Virus record (IMG/VR): IMGVR_UViG_3300017782_000092
Coordinates: 1 to 33,770 of that record
Origin: a virus
DNA length: 33,770 nt
Direction: 5' to 3' (one strand)
The notes below the pieces were generated by a model. It was not told where the DNA came from. It made no database searches and worked only from the letters and a program-made list of their open reading frames with translations. The position numbers and the translations under genes are program-made. Below are positions 7,106-14,682 of this stretch, piece by piece (within the stretch, counting starts at the first letter, position 1; every line of letters begins with the position of its first letter).

Positions 7106-7258
7106 ATGGTAATAGTGCAAGTTAAAATAGAATTGGAATTGGATATTGATATTGAGGTAGACACTTTGATGGAACAGACACTTCGCGAGGCTCTCGCAGA
7201 AGAAATCAACAACTACCACATCGAAGACATACTGAATAGCATTGAGGTGATTGGATGA
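7106..7258 (+). CDS. Small acidic protein (50 aa)
   Basis: A 50-residue ORF starting at ATG 7106, with GGAGG at 7092-7096 upstream and its end overlapping the next ATG (ATGA). The protein alternates hydrophobic and acidic residues (IELELDIDIEVDTL) and then forms a helix (EQTLREALAEEI). It could be a DNA-mimic-like acidic protein or a subunit of a small complex; there is no homology evidence. Confidence 0.5.
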   Translation: MVIVQVKIELELDIDIEVDTLMEQTLREALAEEINNYHIEDILNSIEVIG

Positions 7259-7500
7259 TTACTCTTCACGATTTACTACCGCTTGTCGAAGCCCTTCGCC
7301 GTCTACAATTAGACCAAGTGCAAAGTGTCGCTGAACGCGATACCAACGAGGATAGTTACAATTACTCTCACCTTATTACTATTAGGAAAACACTTGCTCG
7401 CTACAATGAAGCGTATGCCCCTTACCTCAACTTTGATGAAGACATTGCTTTCGTCAAACAATTGTTGAGCGACCGCGCAAACGAGGTGATGAACGGATGA
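7255..7500 (+). CDS. Small helical protein (81 aa)
   Basis: ATG 7255 overlaps the previous stop by 4 bases, and its own stop overlaps the next ATG the same way. It is mostly alpha-helical (LLPLVEALRRLQLDQVQSVAERD; ITIRKTLARYNEAY; EDIAFVKQLLSDRANEV). There are no metal ligands or catalytic motifs. The function is unknown; translational coupling implies fixed stoichiometry with its neighbours. Confidence 0.55.
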   Translation: MITLHDLLPLVEALRRLQLDQVQSVAERDTNEDSYNYSHLITIRKTLARYNEAYAPYLNFDEDIAFVKQLLSDRANEVMNG

Positions 7501-7769
7501 ACGCAAAAGAATTGTTCAAGGGTCTACGAAGAATTAAGAGTAGAGTAAATTACTCGGACTTCATCAATCACTTTTACGGCGACGAGCCTCCGGTAGACGA
7601 AACATACCGCATGGCGCAATGGACTATGTTCAGGGATGACATTGTGTCGTTTTGGTGTCATTCCGGCAACGCTCGCCAAGCACTTACCGAGTCTTTGGTT
7701 GAACAACATGCCGCAAAGGAAAAGCAAGCCGAAGAACTCTTCGCAGTCATTGACGAGGTGGGTGTTTGA
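7497..7769 (+). CDS. Small hypothetical protein (90 aa)
   Basis: ATG 7497 overlaps the previous stop (ATGA). The N-terminus is Lys/Arg-rich (LFKGLRRIKSRVNYSDFI) and the C-terminus is a long charged helix (LVEQHAAKEKQAEELFAVIDEV). It contains several tryptophans in the middle (QWTMFRDDIVSFWCH). The function is unknown. Its stop codon overlaps the TTG start of the next zinc-ribbon gene. Confidence 0.55.
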   Translation: MNAKELFKGLRRIKSRVNYSDFINHFYGDEPPVDETYRMAQWTMFRDDIVSFWCHSGNARQALTESLVEQHAAKEKQAEELFAVIDEVGV

Positions 7770-7888
7770 TTACTGTTGCTTGTATGACCTGCGACGAGAA
7801 CATGGTTTCCGTGGATTCGACACATAAAGTGTGTGGCGAGTGTAGGGCTGACTTTTACCTTGAAAATTATAATGTGGTGATTGAATGA
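7766..7888 (+). CDS. Zinc-ribbon microprotein 1 of the cluster (40 aa)
   Basis: This gene is too short for most gene finders and probably starts at TTG 7766, just after GAGGTG and overlapping the previous TGA. It encodes CMTC near residue 6 and CGEC near residue 24, spaced as a zinc ribbon. Its TGA overlaps the next ATG. Conserved coupling on both sides and the two CxxC pairs argue that it is real. Confidence 0.55.
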   Translation: MITVACMTCDENMVSVDSTHKVCGECRADFYLENYNVVIE

Positions 7889-8127
7889 TTTTCCCTTATT
7901 GTGATGGGTGCGGTCTACGGCTGTTTTACAGTAATGTTGTCGAAGGTAAGTGTATTGCTTGTGGCACAGTTAAACCACGACACAGCACTAAACCTATCGA
8001 AGAGTCCGAACACTCTTTCAAGTGTGTAAAACCAAATCTACACACGCCTCAATTTGAAGGTAAGCAACACTGTAAGACATGTTACACTGAAAGTATTATT
8101 ACGGAAATAACAGGTGAGGAAGAATGA
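7885..8127 (+). CDS. Double zinc-ribbon small protein (80 aa)
   Basis: ATG 7885 overlaps the previous stop. It contains two Cys pairs close together (CDGC at 6-9, CIAC at 23-26) that form one ribbon. A second set further on (single Cys in FKCVK near residue 47, CKTC near residue 63) may form a second site. The tail is acidic (GEEE). It is probably a nucleic-acid or protein adaptor. Its stop overlaps the next gene. Confidence 0.6.
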   Translation: MIFPYCDGCGLRLFYSNVVEGKCIACGTVKPRHSTKPIEESEHSFKCVKPNLHTPQFEGKQHCKTCYTESIITEITGEEE

Positions 8128-8282
8128 CCGTAAAATTAACTTGTTGTCTTTGTGGTAAGGATGCCGGAAAATACGGACATAATGCTCAACCTTTGGCGCA
8201 GGGCCGATGTTGCGATTCATGCAACACAACCGTTGTCTACGAGCGACTTACTCAAGCCATGAAAAAGGATGGTTCGCTATGA
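8124..8282 (+). CDS. Zinc-ribbon microprotein 3 of the cluster (52 aa)
   Basis: 52 residues from ATG 8124. The CCLC pair near residue 7 and CCDSC near residue 33 make a zinc ribbon. It is followed by a short helix (VVYERLTQAMKK). It is coupled by 4-base overlaps to both neighbours. No known family is recognised. Confidence 0.55.
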   Translation: MTVKLTCCLCGKDAGKYGHNAQPLAQGRCCDSCNTTVVYERLTQAMKKDGSL

Positions 8283-8395
8283 AGTGTGCTTGTGGTGCTT
8301 GGCATTGCGATACTACGGGAGTCACATACTCCTTTGAATGTATCTTTTGTGTTGAGAGAGGTATGAGTTTTCTTTTGAGCGAGGTGGGACAATGA
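8279..8395 (+). CDS. Zinc-ribbon microprotein 4 of the cluster (38 aa)
   Basis: 38 residues from ATG 8279, coupled to the preceding microprotein and, through ATGA, to the clamp-loader gene. CAC near residue 3, HC near residue 9 and CIFC near residue 25 supply four or more metal ligands. Its position directly before RFC means it is co-translated with a replication protein. Confidence 0.5.
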   Translation: MKCACGAWHCDTTGVTYSFECIFCVERGMSFLLSEVGQ

Positions 8396-9306
8396 GCGTT
8401 TGGGCTACGAAACACCGACCGACTTCTCTTTTCGGTATCGTCGGACAGCATGAAATCGTTAATGAATTAACGGCAATAGTAAGTGGTAAAGCACCTATGC
8501 AACATTACATATTTCATTCTCCCGAAGCCGGAACAGGAAAGACTTCGGTTGCGAATGCTTTGGCGAGAGACTTGGGTTGGCAAATTGTTGTGTTCAATGC
8601 TTCTTCTAAGAAAGAGCGGGGTATCGACTTCATCGAAGAGACTATTATTCCCTTAACAAGAAGTGGTATCAAGGAACGCATATTCTTTTTAGATGAAGCC
8701 GACCAACTTACTGATGCGGCGCAGTCAGCACTGAAAGGTGTCATTGAGAATGCCAACGGTATTTTCATTCTTACATGCAACAACTTGACAAAGGTTTCAC
8801 GGTGGCTTCAATCTCGATGCCAAGTCCGAACCTTCAAACCAATTCCCCACGATGCTATGGTCGGTAGACTGCGAGCGATTGTTTCTCAAGAAGGTTTGCG
8901 TAGCCACCTAAGCGGAGGATTGGAGACACTTGATATTATCGCAAAAGCACATGCCGGTGATTTGAGAAACGCTATCGGGGCAACCCAAGCGTATGTTGGC
9001 ATGACAGTCCAAGACCAAGAGAGGTTTTTGGATTCACTCATCACACCGGAATTGAATTACAAATTACTTTTACGCCTATGTTTCCTTGAGAACGGATTCG
9101 ACGAAGCCCTGAAAATGTTTGTCGGTGAAGTCCGTGAACAGGTGAGAGGAACATTCCGATACGCTGTCGGTAGCGGTGCTAATGCCGAATCAAAAATGCA
9201 GGTTATCGAAGCCGCAGTAGTGGCTGAAAGAGATATACTCAACGGAGTAGACGCTGAAATAGTGCGTCATAACTTCATTAGAATGTTGGTCGGGGGAAAC
9301 CAATAA
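8392..9306 (+). CDS. Replication factor C small subunit-like clamp loader
   Basis: 304 residues, close to the roughly 320 of archaeal RFC-S. Visible motifs: the N-terminal WATKHRPTSLFGIVGQ block (RFC box II, usually W-KYRP-L-D-GQ), Walker A PEAGTGKT (44-51), Walker B IFFLDEAD (97-104), sensor 1 TCNN (128-131), and the SRC motif (141-143) whose Arg acts in trans on the neighbouring subunit. The rest forms the lid and collar. The protein opens the ring clamp (encoded at 13406) and places it on primed DNA using ATP. No RFC-large gene is visible in the window. It is coupled to the zinc-ribbon cluster upstream. Confidence 0.92.
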   Translation: MSVWATKHRPTSLFGIVGQHEIVNELTAIVSGKAPMQHYIFHSPEAGTGKTSVANALARDLGWQIVVFNASSKKERGIDFIEETIIPLTRSGIKERIFFLDEADQLTDAAQSALKGVIENANGIFILTCNNLTKVSRWLQSRCQVRTFKPIPHDAMVGRLRAIVSQEGLRSHLSGGLETLDIIAKAHAGDLRNAIGATQAYVGMTVQDQERFLDSLITPELNYKLLLRLCFLENGFDEALKMFVGEVREQVRGTFRYAVGSGANAESKMQVIEAAVVAERDILNGVDAEIVRHNFIRMLVGGNQ

Positions 9307-9311
9307 CAACC

Positions 9312-9319
9312 TTTTAATA
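9312..9319 (+). promoter_or_regulatory. Possible TATA box before the RPA-like gene
   Basis: TTTTAATA at 9312-9319 lies in the 52-base gap between RFC and the next gene. It would predict a start near 9340, just before AGGAAG (9345-9350) and ATG 9359. It is weaker than the TTATATA boxes elsewhere. Confidence 0.35.
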
Positions 9320-9358
9320 CCCCCAAATAAAAACGAATAGATACAGGAAGTGAACCAA

Positions 9359-10585
9359 ATGGTAGCATACGAACAGATGATTGAAAAAGTGGCAGGACAG
9401 ATTAAAACAACCGTAGAAGCATTATCGGCAAAGGCCGATTTGCTTTTGGCACAAGAAGGTGCAGGTTGGGAAGCCGCCGGTAAGAACGAAGAACAGCGAA
9501 AGGTTTTGGCTCTACGAGTAGCGGCCCGACAAATCTCAAGCGAAAAGGCAAAATTGACCCGTAGCGGTGCTACTCTCTTTGAGGGTATGTTTGTCAGCGT
9601 TCCTCGCGAAAAGGATTGGGCTAAGATGGCTTACAACAAGATGAAGAACACCCTCTCCGCTTTGGATGAGGCCGGTCGTTTGGCTCTTGTTGAACAAGGT
9701 AGTGTCGTTCTTTACGAGAACAACCACGACGGCTCATTCACTCGCCACACCAACCCTTCTTTGATGGCAAAACAATCCTTTGAAGAAGGTATGCAGTCTT
9801 CGGACATTGACTCATTGCCTCCACGCCACATGGCTTTGGATGCAAACACATCATTCTCTTTGGTTTGGGATAAAAATAACATGACCTTCGCCAACGGTAA
9901 TGCCAACTTCAAGTATGGGTCAAACAGACCGCTTGAAGAATTAGACCGAACATGCTTGTTCATGGGTCGCAAAGAAGGCACTACCGGTGAACCTGAAATT
10001 ATCGAAGTCCGTCTTTCCGGCGAACAGGCGAAAATCCAATTCCCGACTTTTGTTTGTGGTAAAATTGGTTTGAAACCTGCGGCTAAGGTAGGTCTTTGCT
10101 ACGGCTCTAAGGCTACCGTATTCACGGCTGATGAATCCGTTATGGATATTTTCTCCGCCCCACCTTTCGCTCTTGATGACAACGGTTCACCTTTCGGTGT
10201 CGTTGCTGATTGGCTCGGTAACAACCTCAAGTCTTCTATCGAAGCGTGTGGTAAAGCATACGCCGAACTCGACCAAAAGGCCAAGTGGAACACTGTCTTC
10301 GGAACAATCGTCGAAGTCGTTCACATTGACCCACGAGAAAACGGTGGCTTCATTGTCACCCTCGGTGACACAGACATTATGAGCGAGGCCGAAGTAGTCT
10401 CCCTCTATGTCCCTGCCGACCAAGAAGGTGAAGTAGACTTCGGCGTTGGTTCGGAATTGCTCATCGTTGGTTCACCTTGGATTACTCGCGAAGAAGAATT
10501 GCGATTCATGGTTAATTCGTGGTGGTGTGCGAACCGCATTGCACCACTCGCAGACACCGACGCTGATGGCGACGGTTGGGATTGA
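9359..10585 (+). CDS. RPA-like single-stranded DNA-binding protein
   Basis: 408 residues from ATG 9359. This start is preferred to GTG 9350, because AGGAAG at 9345-9350 is correctly spaced for it. The N-terminal 60 residues are helical. After that, two regions look like OB folds: one around residues 60-220 (LFEGMFVSVPREKDW and following strands) and one in the C-terminal third (VFGTIVEVVHIDPRENGGFIVTLGDTD, then EVVSLYVPADQ, then LLIVGSPWI). The C-terminus is acidic (DTDADGDGWD), typical of SSB-type proteins that recruit partners. Position between clamp loader and recombinase fits a single-strand binding role. The OB assignment is by pattern. Confidence 0.6.
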   Translation: MVAYEQMIEKVAGQIKTTVEALSAKADLLLAQEGAGWEAAGKNEEQRKVLALRVAARQISSEKAKLTRSGATLFEGMFVSVPREKDWAKMAYNKMKNTLSALDEAGRLALVEQGSVVLYENNHDGSFTRHTNPSLMAKQSFEEGMQSSDIDSLPPRHMALDANTSFSLVWDKNNMTFANGNANFKYGSNRPLEELDRTCLFMGRKEGTTGEPEIIEVRLSGEQAKIQFPTFVCGKIGLKPAAKVGLCYGSKATVFTADESVMDIFSAPPFALDDNGSPFGVVADWLGNNLKSSIEACGKAYAELDQKAKWNTVFGTIVEVVHIDPRENGGFIVTLGDTDIMSEAEVVSLYVPADQEGEVDFGVGSELLIVGSPWITREEELRFMVNSWWCANRIAPLADTDADGDGWD

Positions 10586-10613
10586 GACGGTAATAACTTT
10601 AGGGGGAAAGGTA

Positions 10614-12188
10614 ATGACGAATATTGTTAAAGGTGATGAAGCGAAAAAGGCTATGTGTGCCGCTATCGACGCTATCCACGACGCTATCAGTGGCACTCTT
10701 GGCCCATGCGCTAAGACTGTTGTTGTGTCGGGTGTAGAGGGTAGACCGCCGAGAATACTCAACGACGGTGTTTCTATCGTCAACGCCGTTCATTCCGATG
10801 ACCCCGCCACCCAAACCGCAATTGAATTGTTTAGGCAAATCAGTAACGAGGCACAACAGGTTTCCGGCGACGGAACAACTACCGCATCAGTCCTTGCTCA
10901 CGCTATGGTTGAACACTCCAAAAAATATCTCGCACCTTTAGATGTAAAAACAATACGGGCTGACTTAGATGTTATCCTTCACCGCATTGAACAATCTTCC
11001 GAACAACTCGACCTCGACAACGAAGATGACGAGTCTCGCATAAGAGCAGTCGCTACCATAGCGGCCAACAACGATGAATGGTTGGGTGATGTTATCGCTG
11101 AAATGTTTATGGCAATAGGTGATGACGGTATGGTGAACATGAAAGTCGGTAGTGAAGACCACACCATATGGAGTCAAGAATCAGGATTCAGTTTACCTGT
11201 TGGTTATGCCTCTCCTATGTTTGCGAACACTCCTAAGAAGGCGTGTGTGTTCGACAACCCTCTTATCATCCTCGCTGATGAGATTGTAGAGGATTTTGAC
11301 ACATTGACACCTGCTCTTGAGATTGCTGTCGAAAACAGTAGACCTATTGTTTTCATGGTGAATGATATTAAGGGTATAGCATTGTCAAATCTAATCGCTA
11401 ATAAATTAGGCGGAATAGTAAACGCTTGTGCGATTCGTATGCCGAAAGGTGGTTATGATACGGAGTCTTGGTTCACTGATACTGCGGTGTTTACAGGTTC
11501 TTTGAATGTCTTTAGGGGCTTTGGTGGAGACGATGACCCGTTGGGTATTAACAAAGTCGAAGTCGATAAAGGACATTTCGGGACTGTTGATAGAATAATC
11601 GTAAAAGAAAACACTACACACTTAATTATGAGTAGTGAGAGTCAAAGTCAAGAATACAAATATCGTAAAGGTAATACCATTGATGTTTTGCACCAACAAG
11701 CCGAAGAAGCAACCCACTCTTTCGATAAGGAAAAGTTACTTGCTCGCGCAAACCGGCTCAACGGAACAGCCGCTACAATCCATGTTGGCGGTGTAACCGA
11801 ATTAGAAATCCGTGAAACGCGTGAGCGTATTGACGATGCCGTAAACGCTACTCGCCTCGCCCTCAAGGGTGGCGTTGTAGCCGGTGGTGGTTGGTGTCTT
11901 GTTCAGGTGTTGCGTGAGATTCACCAATCACACGCATCAAGTGTAAACCACTACAATATGTGGGTGCGTGTGCTTACTGCCCCTTACCGACAAATCCTAA
12001 CCAACGCAGGGTTTGAACCTGTTATCGAAGACCACTTGAGATACAGATTCCTTGACGCTTTGACATTGAAGGATTCAACAAAAGAAATCCTTGACCCAAA
12101 GCAAGTCGTCATCAACAGCCTAAAGTCGGCTGTGTCTATTGTTTCCCTAATAATCAACACCGATACGATGGTGATTTTGGGGGAATGA
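10614..12188 (+). CDS. groEL: Group I chaperonin (GroEL/Hsp60-like)
   Basis: 524 residues from ATG 10614, which follows AGGGGGAAAGG. GroEL-type motifs in order: TLGPCAKTVVV, DGVSIV with D51 (GroEL D52), GDGTTTASVLA (85-95, with D86 equal to GroEL D87), YASPMF and ILADE in the apical domain, KEKLLARANRLNGTAATIHVGG and the signature RIDDAVNATRLALKGGVVAGGG with D408 (GroEL D398), and DPKQVV...INTDTMV near the end. All three ATPase aspartates are kept. The GGM-repeat tail is absent. These are group I, not thermosome, features. No GroES-like gene is visible in the window. Its likely role is folding of viral structural proteins in a cage, as for phage-encoded chaperonins. Confidence 0.93.
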   Translation: MTNIVKGDEAKKAMCAAIDAIHDAISGTLGPCAKTVVVSGVEGRPPRILNDGVSIVNAVHSDDPATQTAIELFRQISNEAQQVSGDGTTTASVLAHAMVEHSKKYLAPLDVKTIRADLDVILHRIEQSSEQLDLDNEDDESRIRAVATIAANNDEWLGDVIAEMFMAIGDDGMVNMKVGSEDHTIWSQESGFSLPVGYASPMFANTPKKACVFDNPLIILADEIVEDFDTLTPALEIAVENSRPIVFMVNDIKGIALSNLIANKLGGIVNACAIRMPKGGYDTESWFTDTAVFTGSLNVFRGFGGDDDPLGINKVEVDKGHFGTVDRIIVKENTTHLIMSSESQSQEYKYRKGNTIDVLHQQAEEATHSFDKEKLLARANRLNGTAATIHVGGVTELEIRETRERIDDAVNATRLALKGGVVAGGGWCLVQVLREIHQSHASSVNHYNMWVRVLTAPYRQILTNAGFEPVIEDHLRYRFLDALTLKDSTKEILDPKQVVINSLKSAVSIVSLIINTDTMVILGE

Positions 12189-12190
12189 CT

Positions 12191-12202
12191 ACCCTTATAT
12201 AG
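12191..12202 (+). promoter_or_regulatory. BRE/TATA promoter (ACCCTTATATAG)
   Basis: ACCCTTATATAG, with TTATATA beginning 29 bases before ATG 12224. The same ACCCTTATATA string recurs before PolB (16482) and the Cas4-like gene (19435). Here a Shine-Dalgarno-like AGGAGAG (12211-12217) also lies upstream of ATG. Confidence 0.7.
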
Positions 12203-12223
12203 CATGTAGTAGGAGAGAATAAT

Positions 12224-13171
12224 ATGTCGTGGAACAATACCAAAAAACCGAGCGCAACAACCCCCGAAACAAAGGGGTTCGATAAAGAATATTACCGTAA
12301 TATGTTTGAGAACAATACGGCACAAGCCGTTCCTGTCCGTATGGCTTTGGTCGCGAAAGAAAATTGCGCTAAGACCGGACTTGCCATCAGCATTTCACGC
12401 CAAGTTAATTCTAAGGGTAAAATCTATGTCATTGATGTAGACAACTCCGCTAAGTCTACTATTGACGAAGCATACCCTAATGACGATGAAATCGTCGTTC
12501 TACCTCTTTTGGATGAGCGAGACGATTCGATTTTCAACGATGATTCGACCGTCAATTACGCCGCACTTACCGACAAGATGAACATGTATACGAACATCAT
12601 TGCCGAGAAAATCAAAGACGGAGAGAATATCACCGGAATAGTATTTGACGGTGGTTCGACTTACCTTAAGTGGTGCGAACACGCTATGACTGCTGTTCTA
12701 CTAAGAAAGGGTGTTATCAAAGAAGAAGGCGACGGATTCTCACAGAAAGAGTGGCGAACCCGCAATCAACTTTTCCGCCAAACACTCACTCGTCTTCACG
12801 GACTTTCAGTCCCTTCGGTGTTCTTTACTTTTCACCTAAAAGATGTCTCGACCTATGTTGACAATGGTTCGGGCGGTAAAGTCCTGATGAAGATTGGAGA
12901 ACGCCCCGAATGGGACAAGGGTACTATGCGCTTGTTCTCCCAACAGATTTTCCTATCACGCTACATGAAGAAGGCCGATGCCGCCGCAGGTGTCAAGGCT
13001 GACCCAACTCTCAAGAACAACGACGATTGGGTGATTAAAGCCACTATCGAAGAAGTCAAGGGTCGACACATGGAGATGGTCGGAGAGACACACACTATTC
13101 TTTCTGTTATTAAGGGCAAAGTAAAGTGGGATGGACTACCTATGCTCACATGGGGTGGCAACGATGAGTGA
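12224..13171 (+). CDS. RadA/Sak4-like RecA-fold ATPase with degenerate Walker A
   Basis: 315 residues. The layout is that of viral Sak4/AAA_24 recombinases: a P-loop region, KIYVIDVDNSAKS at 66-78, Walker B GIVFDGGS at 138-145, then a helical region (WRTRNQLFRQTLTRLHGL) and LSVPSVFFTFHL strand. The P-loop reads AKENCAKTGLA (44-54), which keeps K50-T51 but lacks the usual G-x4-GK glycines. The protein may pair homologous strands in viral recombination. The promoter at 12191 drives it together with the small coiled-coil protein and the clamp (overlapping starts). Confidence 0.65.
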   Translation: MSWNNTKKPSATTPETKGFDKEYYRNMFENNTAQAVPVRMALVAKENCAKTGLAISISRQVNSKGKIYVIDVDNSAKSTIDEAYPNDDEIVVLPLLDERDDSIFNDDSTVNYAALTDKMNMYTNIIAEKIKDGENITGIVFDGGSTYLKWCEHAMTAVLLRKGVIKEEGDGFSQKEWRTRNQLFRQTLTRLHGLSVPSVFFTFHLKDVSTYVDNGSGGKVLMKIGERPEWDKGTMRLFSQQIFLSRYMKKADAAAGVKADPTLKNNDDWVIKATIEEVKGRHMEMVGETHTILSVIKGKVKWDGLPMLTWGGNDE

Positions 13172-13409
13172 CACACAGACTTTGATTGTCAATAACCTTG
13201 ACTTAATCGGTCAACGACTTGACTTGATAGTGGATAGCGTCGATGCTCTAATCAAGAGAGTAGAGATGTTGGAGATTGATTCGCCGGTCGGTGAAGACAT
13301 TCGCATTCTCAAGTGTGCTGTCGAAGAAATCCAACAGAAGGCTGTCGCCCCTGCCGTCGAGTATGTTTACCACATGTCTTCGGTATTCAACAAGGAGGAA
13401 TCTCAATGA
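13164..13409 (+). CDS. Small coiled-coil protein (81 aa)
   Basis: 81 residues from ATG 13164, overlapping the RadA-like stop by 8 bases and the clamp ATG by 4. Heptad-like spacing of Leu/Ile/Val (LIVNNLDLIGQRLDLIVDSVDALIKRVEMLEI, then IRILKCAVEEIQQKAV) indicates a coiled coil. It probably forms oligomers and may tether the recombinase or clamp. No homology is recognised. An in-frame ATG at 13131 lies deep in the previous gene and is not favoured. Confidence 0.55.
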   Translation: MSDTQTLIVNNLDLIGQRLDLIVDSVDALIKRVEMLEIDSPVGEDIRILKCAVEEIQQKAVAPAVEYVYHMSSVFNKEESQ

Positions 13410-14233
13410 ACATCAGTAACAACGCACTAAAGCACATGCTCATCACGACCAAGCGAAAGCAAACAGTCGCAGGTAAAGCGCAGTCGCAGGTAGAGTCTTG
13501 TTTGTTGAAGATAGAGGCTAATATCGCTTCTATCACTTCTCTCACGAAGGACTTGACCGGACTTACACATGTTCAATGTGATGCCAACGACGATTGGAAC
13601 GGGACAATGCCTATACCCGACATTGACCGAGTGCTTGGTATTTTGGCCTGTCACGGTGCTACCGTAGACATTACTTACAATCCCGGTAAAAACAAATTGG
13701 TTTTCAAGAGTGGTCGTAAACAGACTACAATAGACGCTTCTCCCGAAGGGTTGGCGTTCTCTCACAGTCAAGACACTATCCAAGACCACAGCGAGCGCAG
13801 TCAAGGACTCGCAGGGCGTATCAACGCCCTCGGCGGAGTCTACACTACTGCCGATGGTAGTGAGATACATTCTTCCGCATGTTACACTGTTCATTCGACC
13901 GAGATGTTTGAAGCACTTCGTTGTGACAACATGAACGGACAGAAGTTTAATCGTTATACTTTTTCGGGTAGCAATAAAGGACTTACCGTTCTTGTTGGCG
14001 ACCCTGCTATTGGCGGAGAGACTTTGACCGAGATTGAGATTCAAGGGCTTTCACCGGTAGAACCTGCTGATTGGCAATGGTCTTTCGATGGTGGTCTTGA
14101 CGAATTGTTCAAGCAATTCGCAGGGTCTTGTAACATACACATATTTGACTTCACCGAATACCAACAAGGAATGCGTATGGCTATTGGTTTTGACAATGGC
14201 TGTTGGGCGTTTCAGTCCGGTATCATTGAGTGA
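13406..14233 (+). CDS. PCNA-like DNA sliding clamp
   Basis: 275 residues from ATG 13406, with AAGGAGG immediately upstream. The length is that of PCNA (about 245-260) with small insertions. The fold reads as two similar strand-rich halves: an N-terminal half (SLTKDLTGLTHVQCD, DIDRVLGILACHGATVDITYNP, KLVFKSGRKQTTIDA) and a C-terminal half (MFEALRCDNM, YTFSGSNKGLTVLVGD). The end MRMAIGFDNGCWAFQSGIIE matches the low-complexity strands at the PCNA C-terminus. It would ring DNA and hold PolB and other enzymes. The assignment is supported by the RFC-like gene 5 kb upstream. Confidence is moderate because PCNA has few invariant residues. Confidence 0.6.
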   Translation: MNISNNALKHMLITTKRKQTVAGKAQSQVESCLLKIEANIASITSLTKDLTGLTHVQCDANDDWNGTMPIPDIDRVLGILACHGATVDITYNPGKNKLVFKSGRKQTTIDASPEGLAFSHSQDTIQDHSERSQGLAGRINALGGVYTTADGSEIHSSACYTVHSTEMFEALRCDNMNGQKFNRYTFSGSNKGLTVLVGDPAIGGETLTEIEIQGLSPVEPADWQWSFDGGLDELFKQFAGSCNIHIFDFTEYQQGMRMAIGFDNGCWAFQSGIIE

Positions 14234-14259
14234 TTAACAACATGGGGGGTTAGGTTTTG

Positions 14260-14682
14260 ATGTCGCACGACCAACAAAAGACACATAGTATTCCTCCAAA
14301 AGTAGAACCTGCGGGGACTGTTTCGGTTTTCGCCTCGCGTGTCTCCCCCCACCTGTTAGCCACCAACCTAAAGAACGGAACGATGATGAAGTCCCTCTCA
14401 CACGAACAAGCATTGGACTTGGTTTCGGCGTTGAATGGGCATGTGTCAAGCCGTAAATTATACCTAAAGGTGGCCTGTTTAGCCGTATTGAAGTATGATA
14501 GTAGCGGTGAACCCATGACTCCTGCCGAAGTAGCGAATCGTTCCCGTAAGTATACTCAAAAGAATTGCACCATGTCTCCGAGAACATGTGCGAGTGTGTT
14601 GGCAATGTTGAGTAGATTAAAGATAATATCACGGACTCCAAGCAAACCTTTCTCTTATTGGTGGGGTTATCATGGAGATTGA
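14260..14682 (+). CDS. Winged-helix-like regulator (140 aa)
   Basis: 140 residues from ATG 14260. TTG 14257 is the only in-frame alternative nearby. Predicted DNA-binding elements are EQALDLVSALNGHVSSRKLYLKVACLAVL, EPMTPAEVANRSRKYTQKN and SPRTCASVLAMLSRLKIISR, the last resembling the recognition helix and wing of archaeal wHTH repressors. It ends overlapping the methyltransferase start by 11 bases. It could control the methylase operon, but there is no direct evidence. Confidence 0.6.
   Translation: MSHDQQKTHSIPPKVEPAGTVSVFASRVSPHLLATNLKNGTMMKSLSHEQALDLVSALNGHVSSRKLYLKVACLAVLKYDSSGEPMTPAEVANRSRKYTQKNCTMSPRTCASVLAMLSRLKIISRTPSKPFSYWWGYHGD

Noticed and set aside
10446-10613. In-frame N-terminal extension of the chaperonin
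   Set aside because: The extension lies within the RPA-like coding region, and GroEL homology begins just after ATG 10614, which has a good Shine-Dalgarno.
13427-14044. Leftward open frame of 205 codons opposite the clamp gene
   Set aside because: It lies entirely within the strongly supported clamp reading frame. It has no upstream promoter or Shine-Dalgarno, and its composition looks like a reverse-frame artefact.
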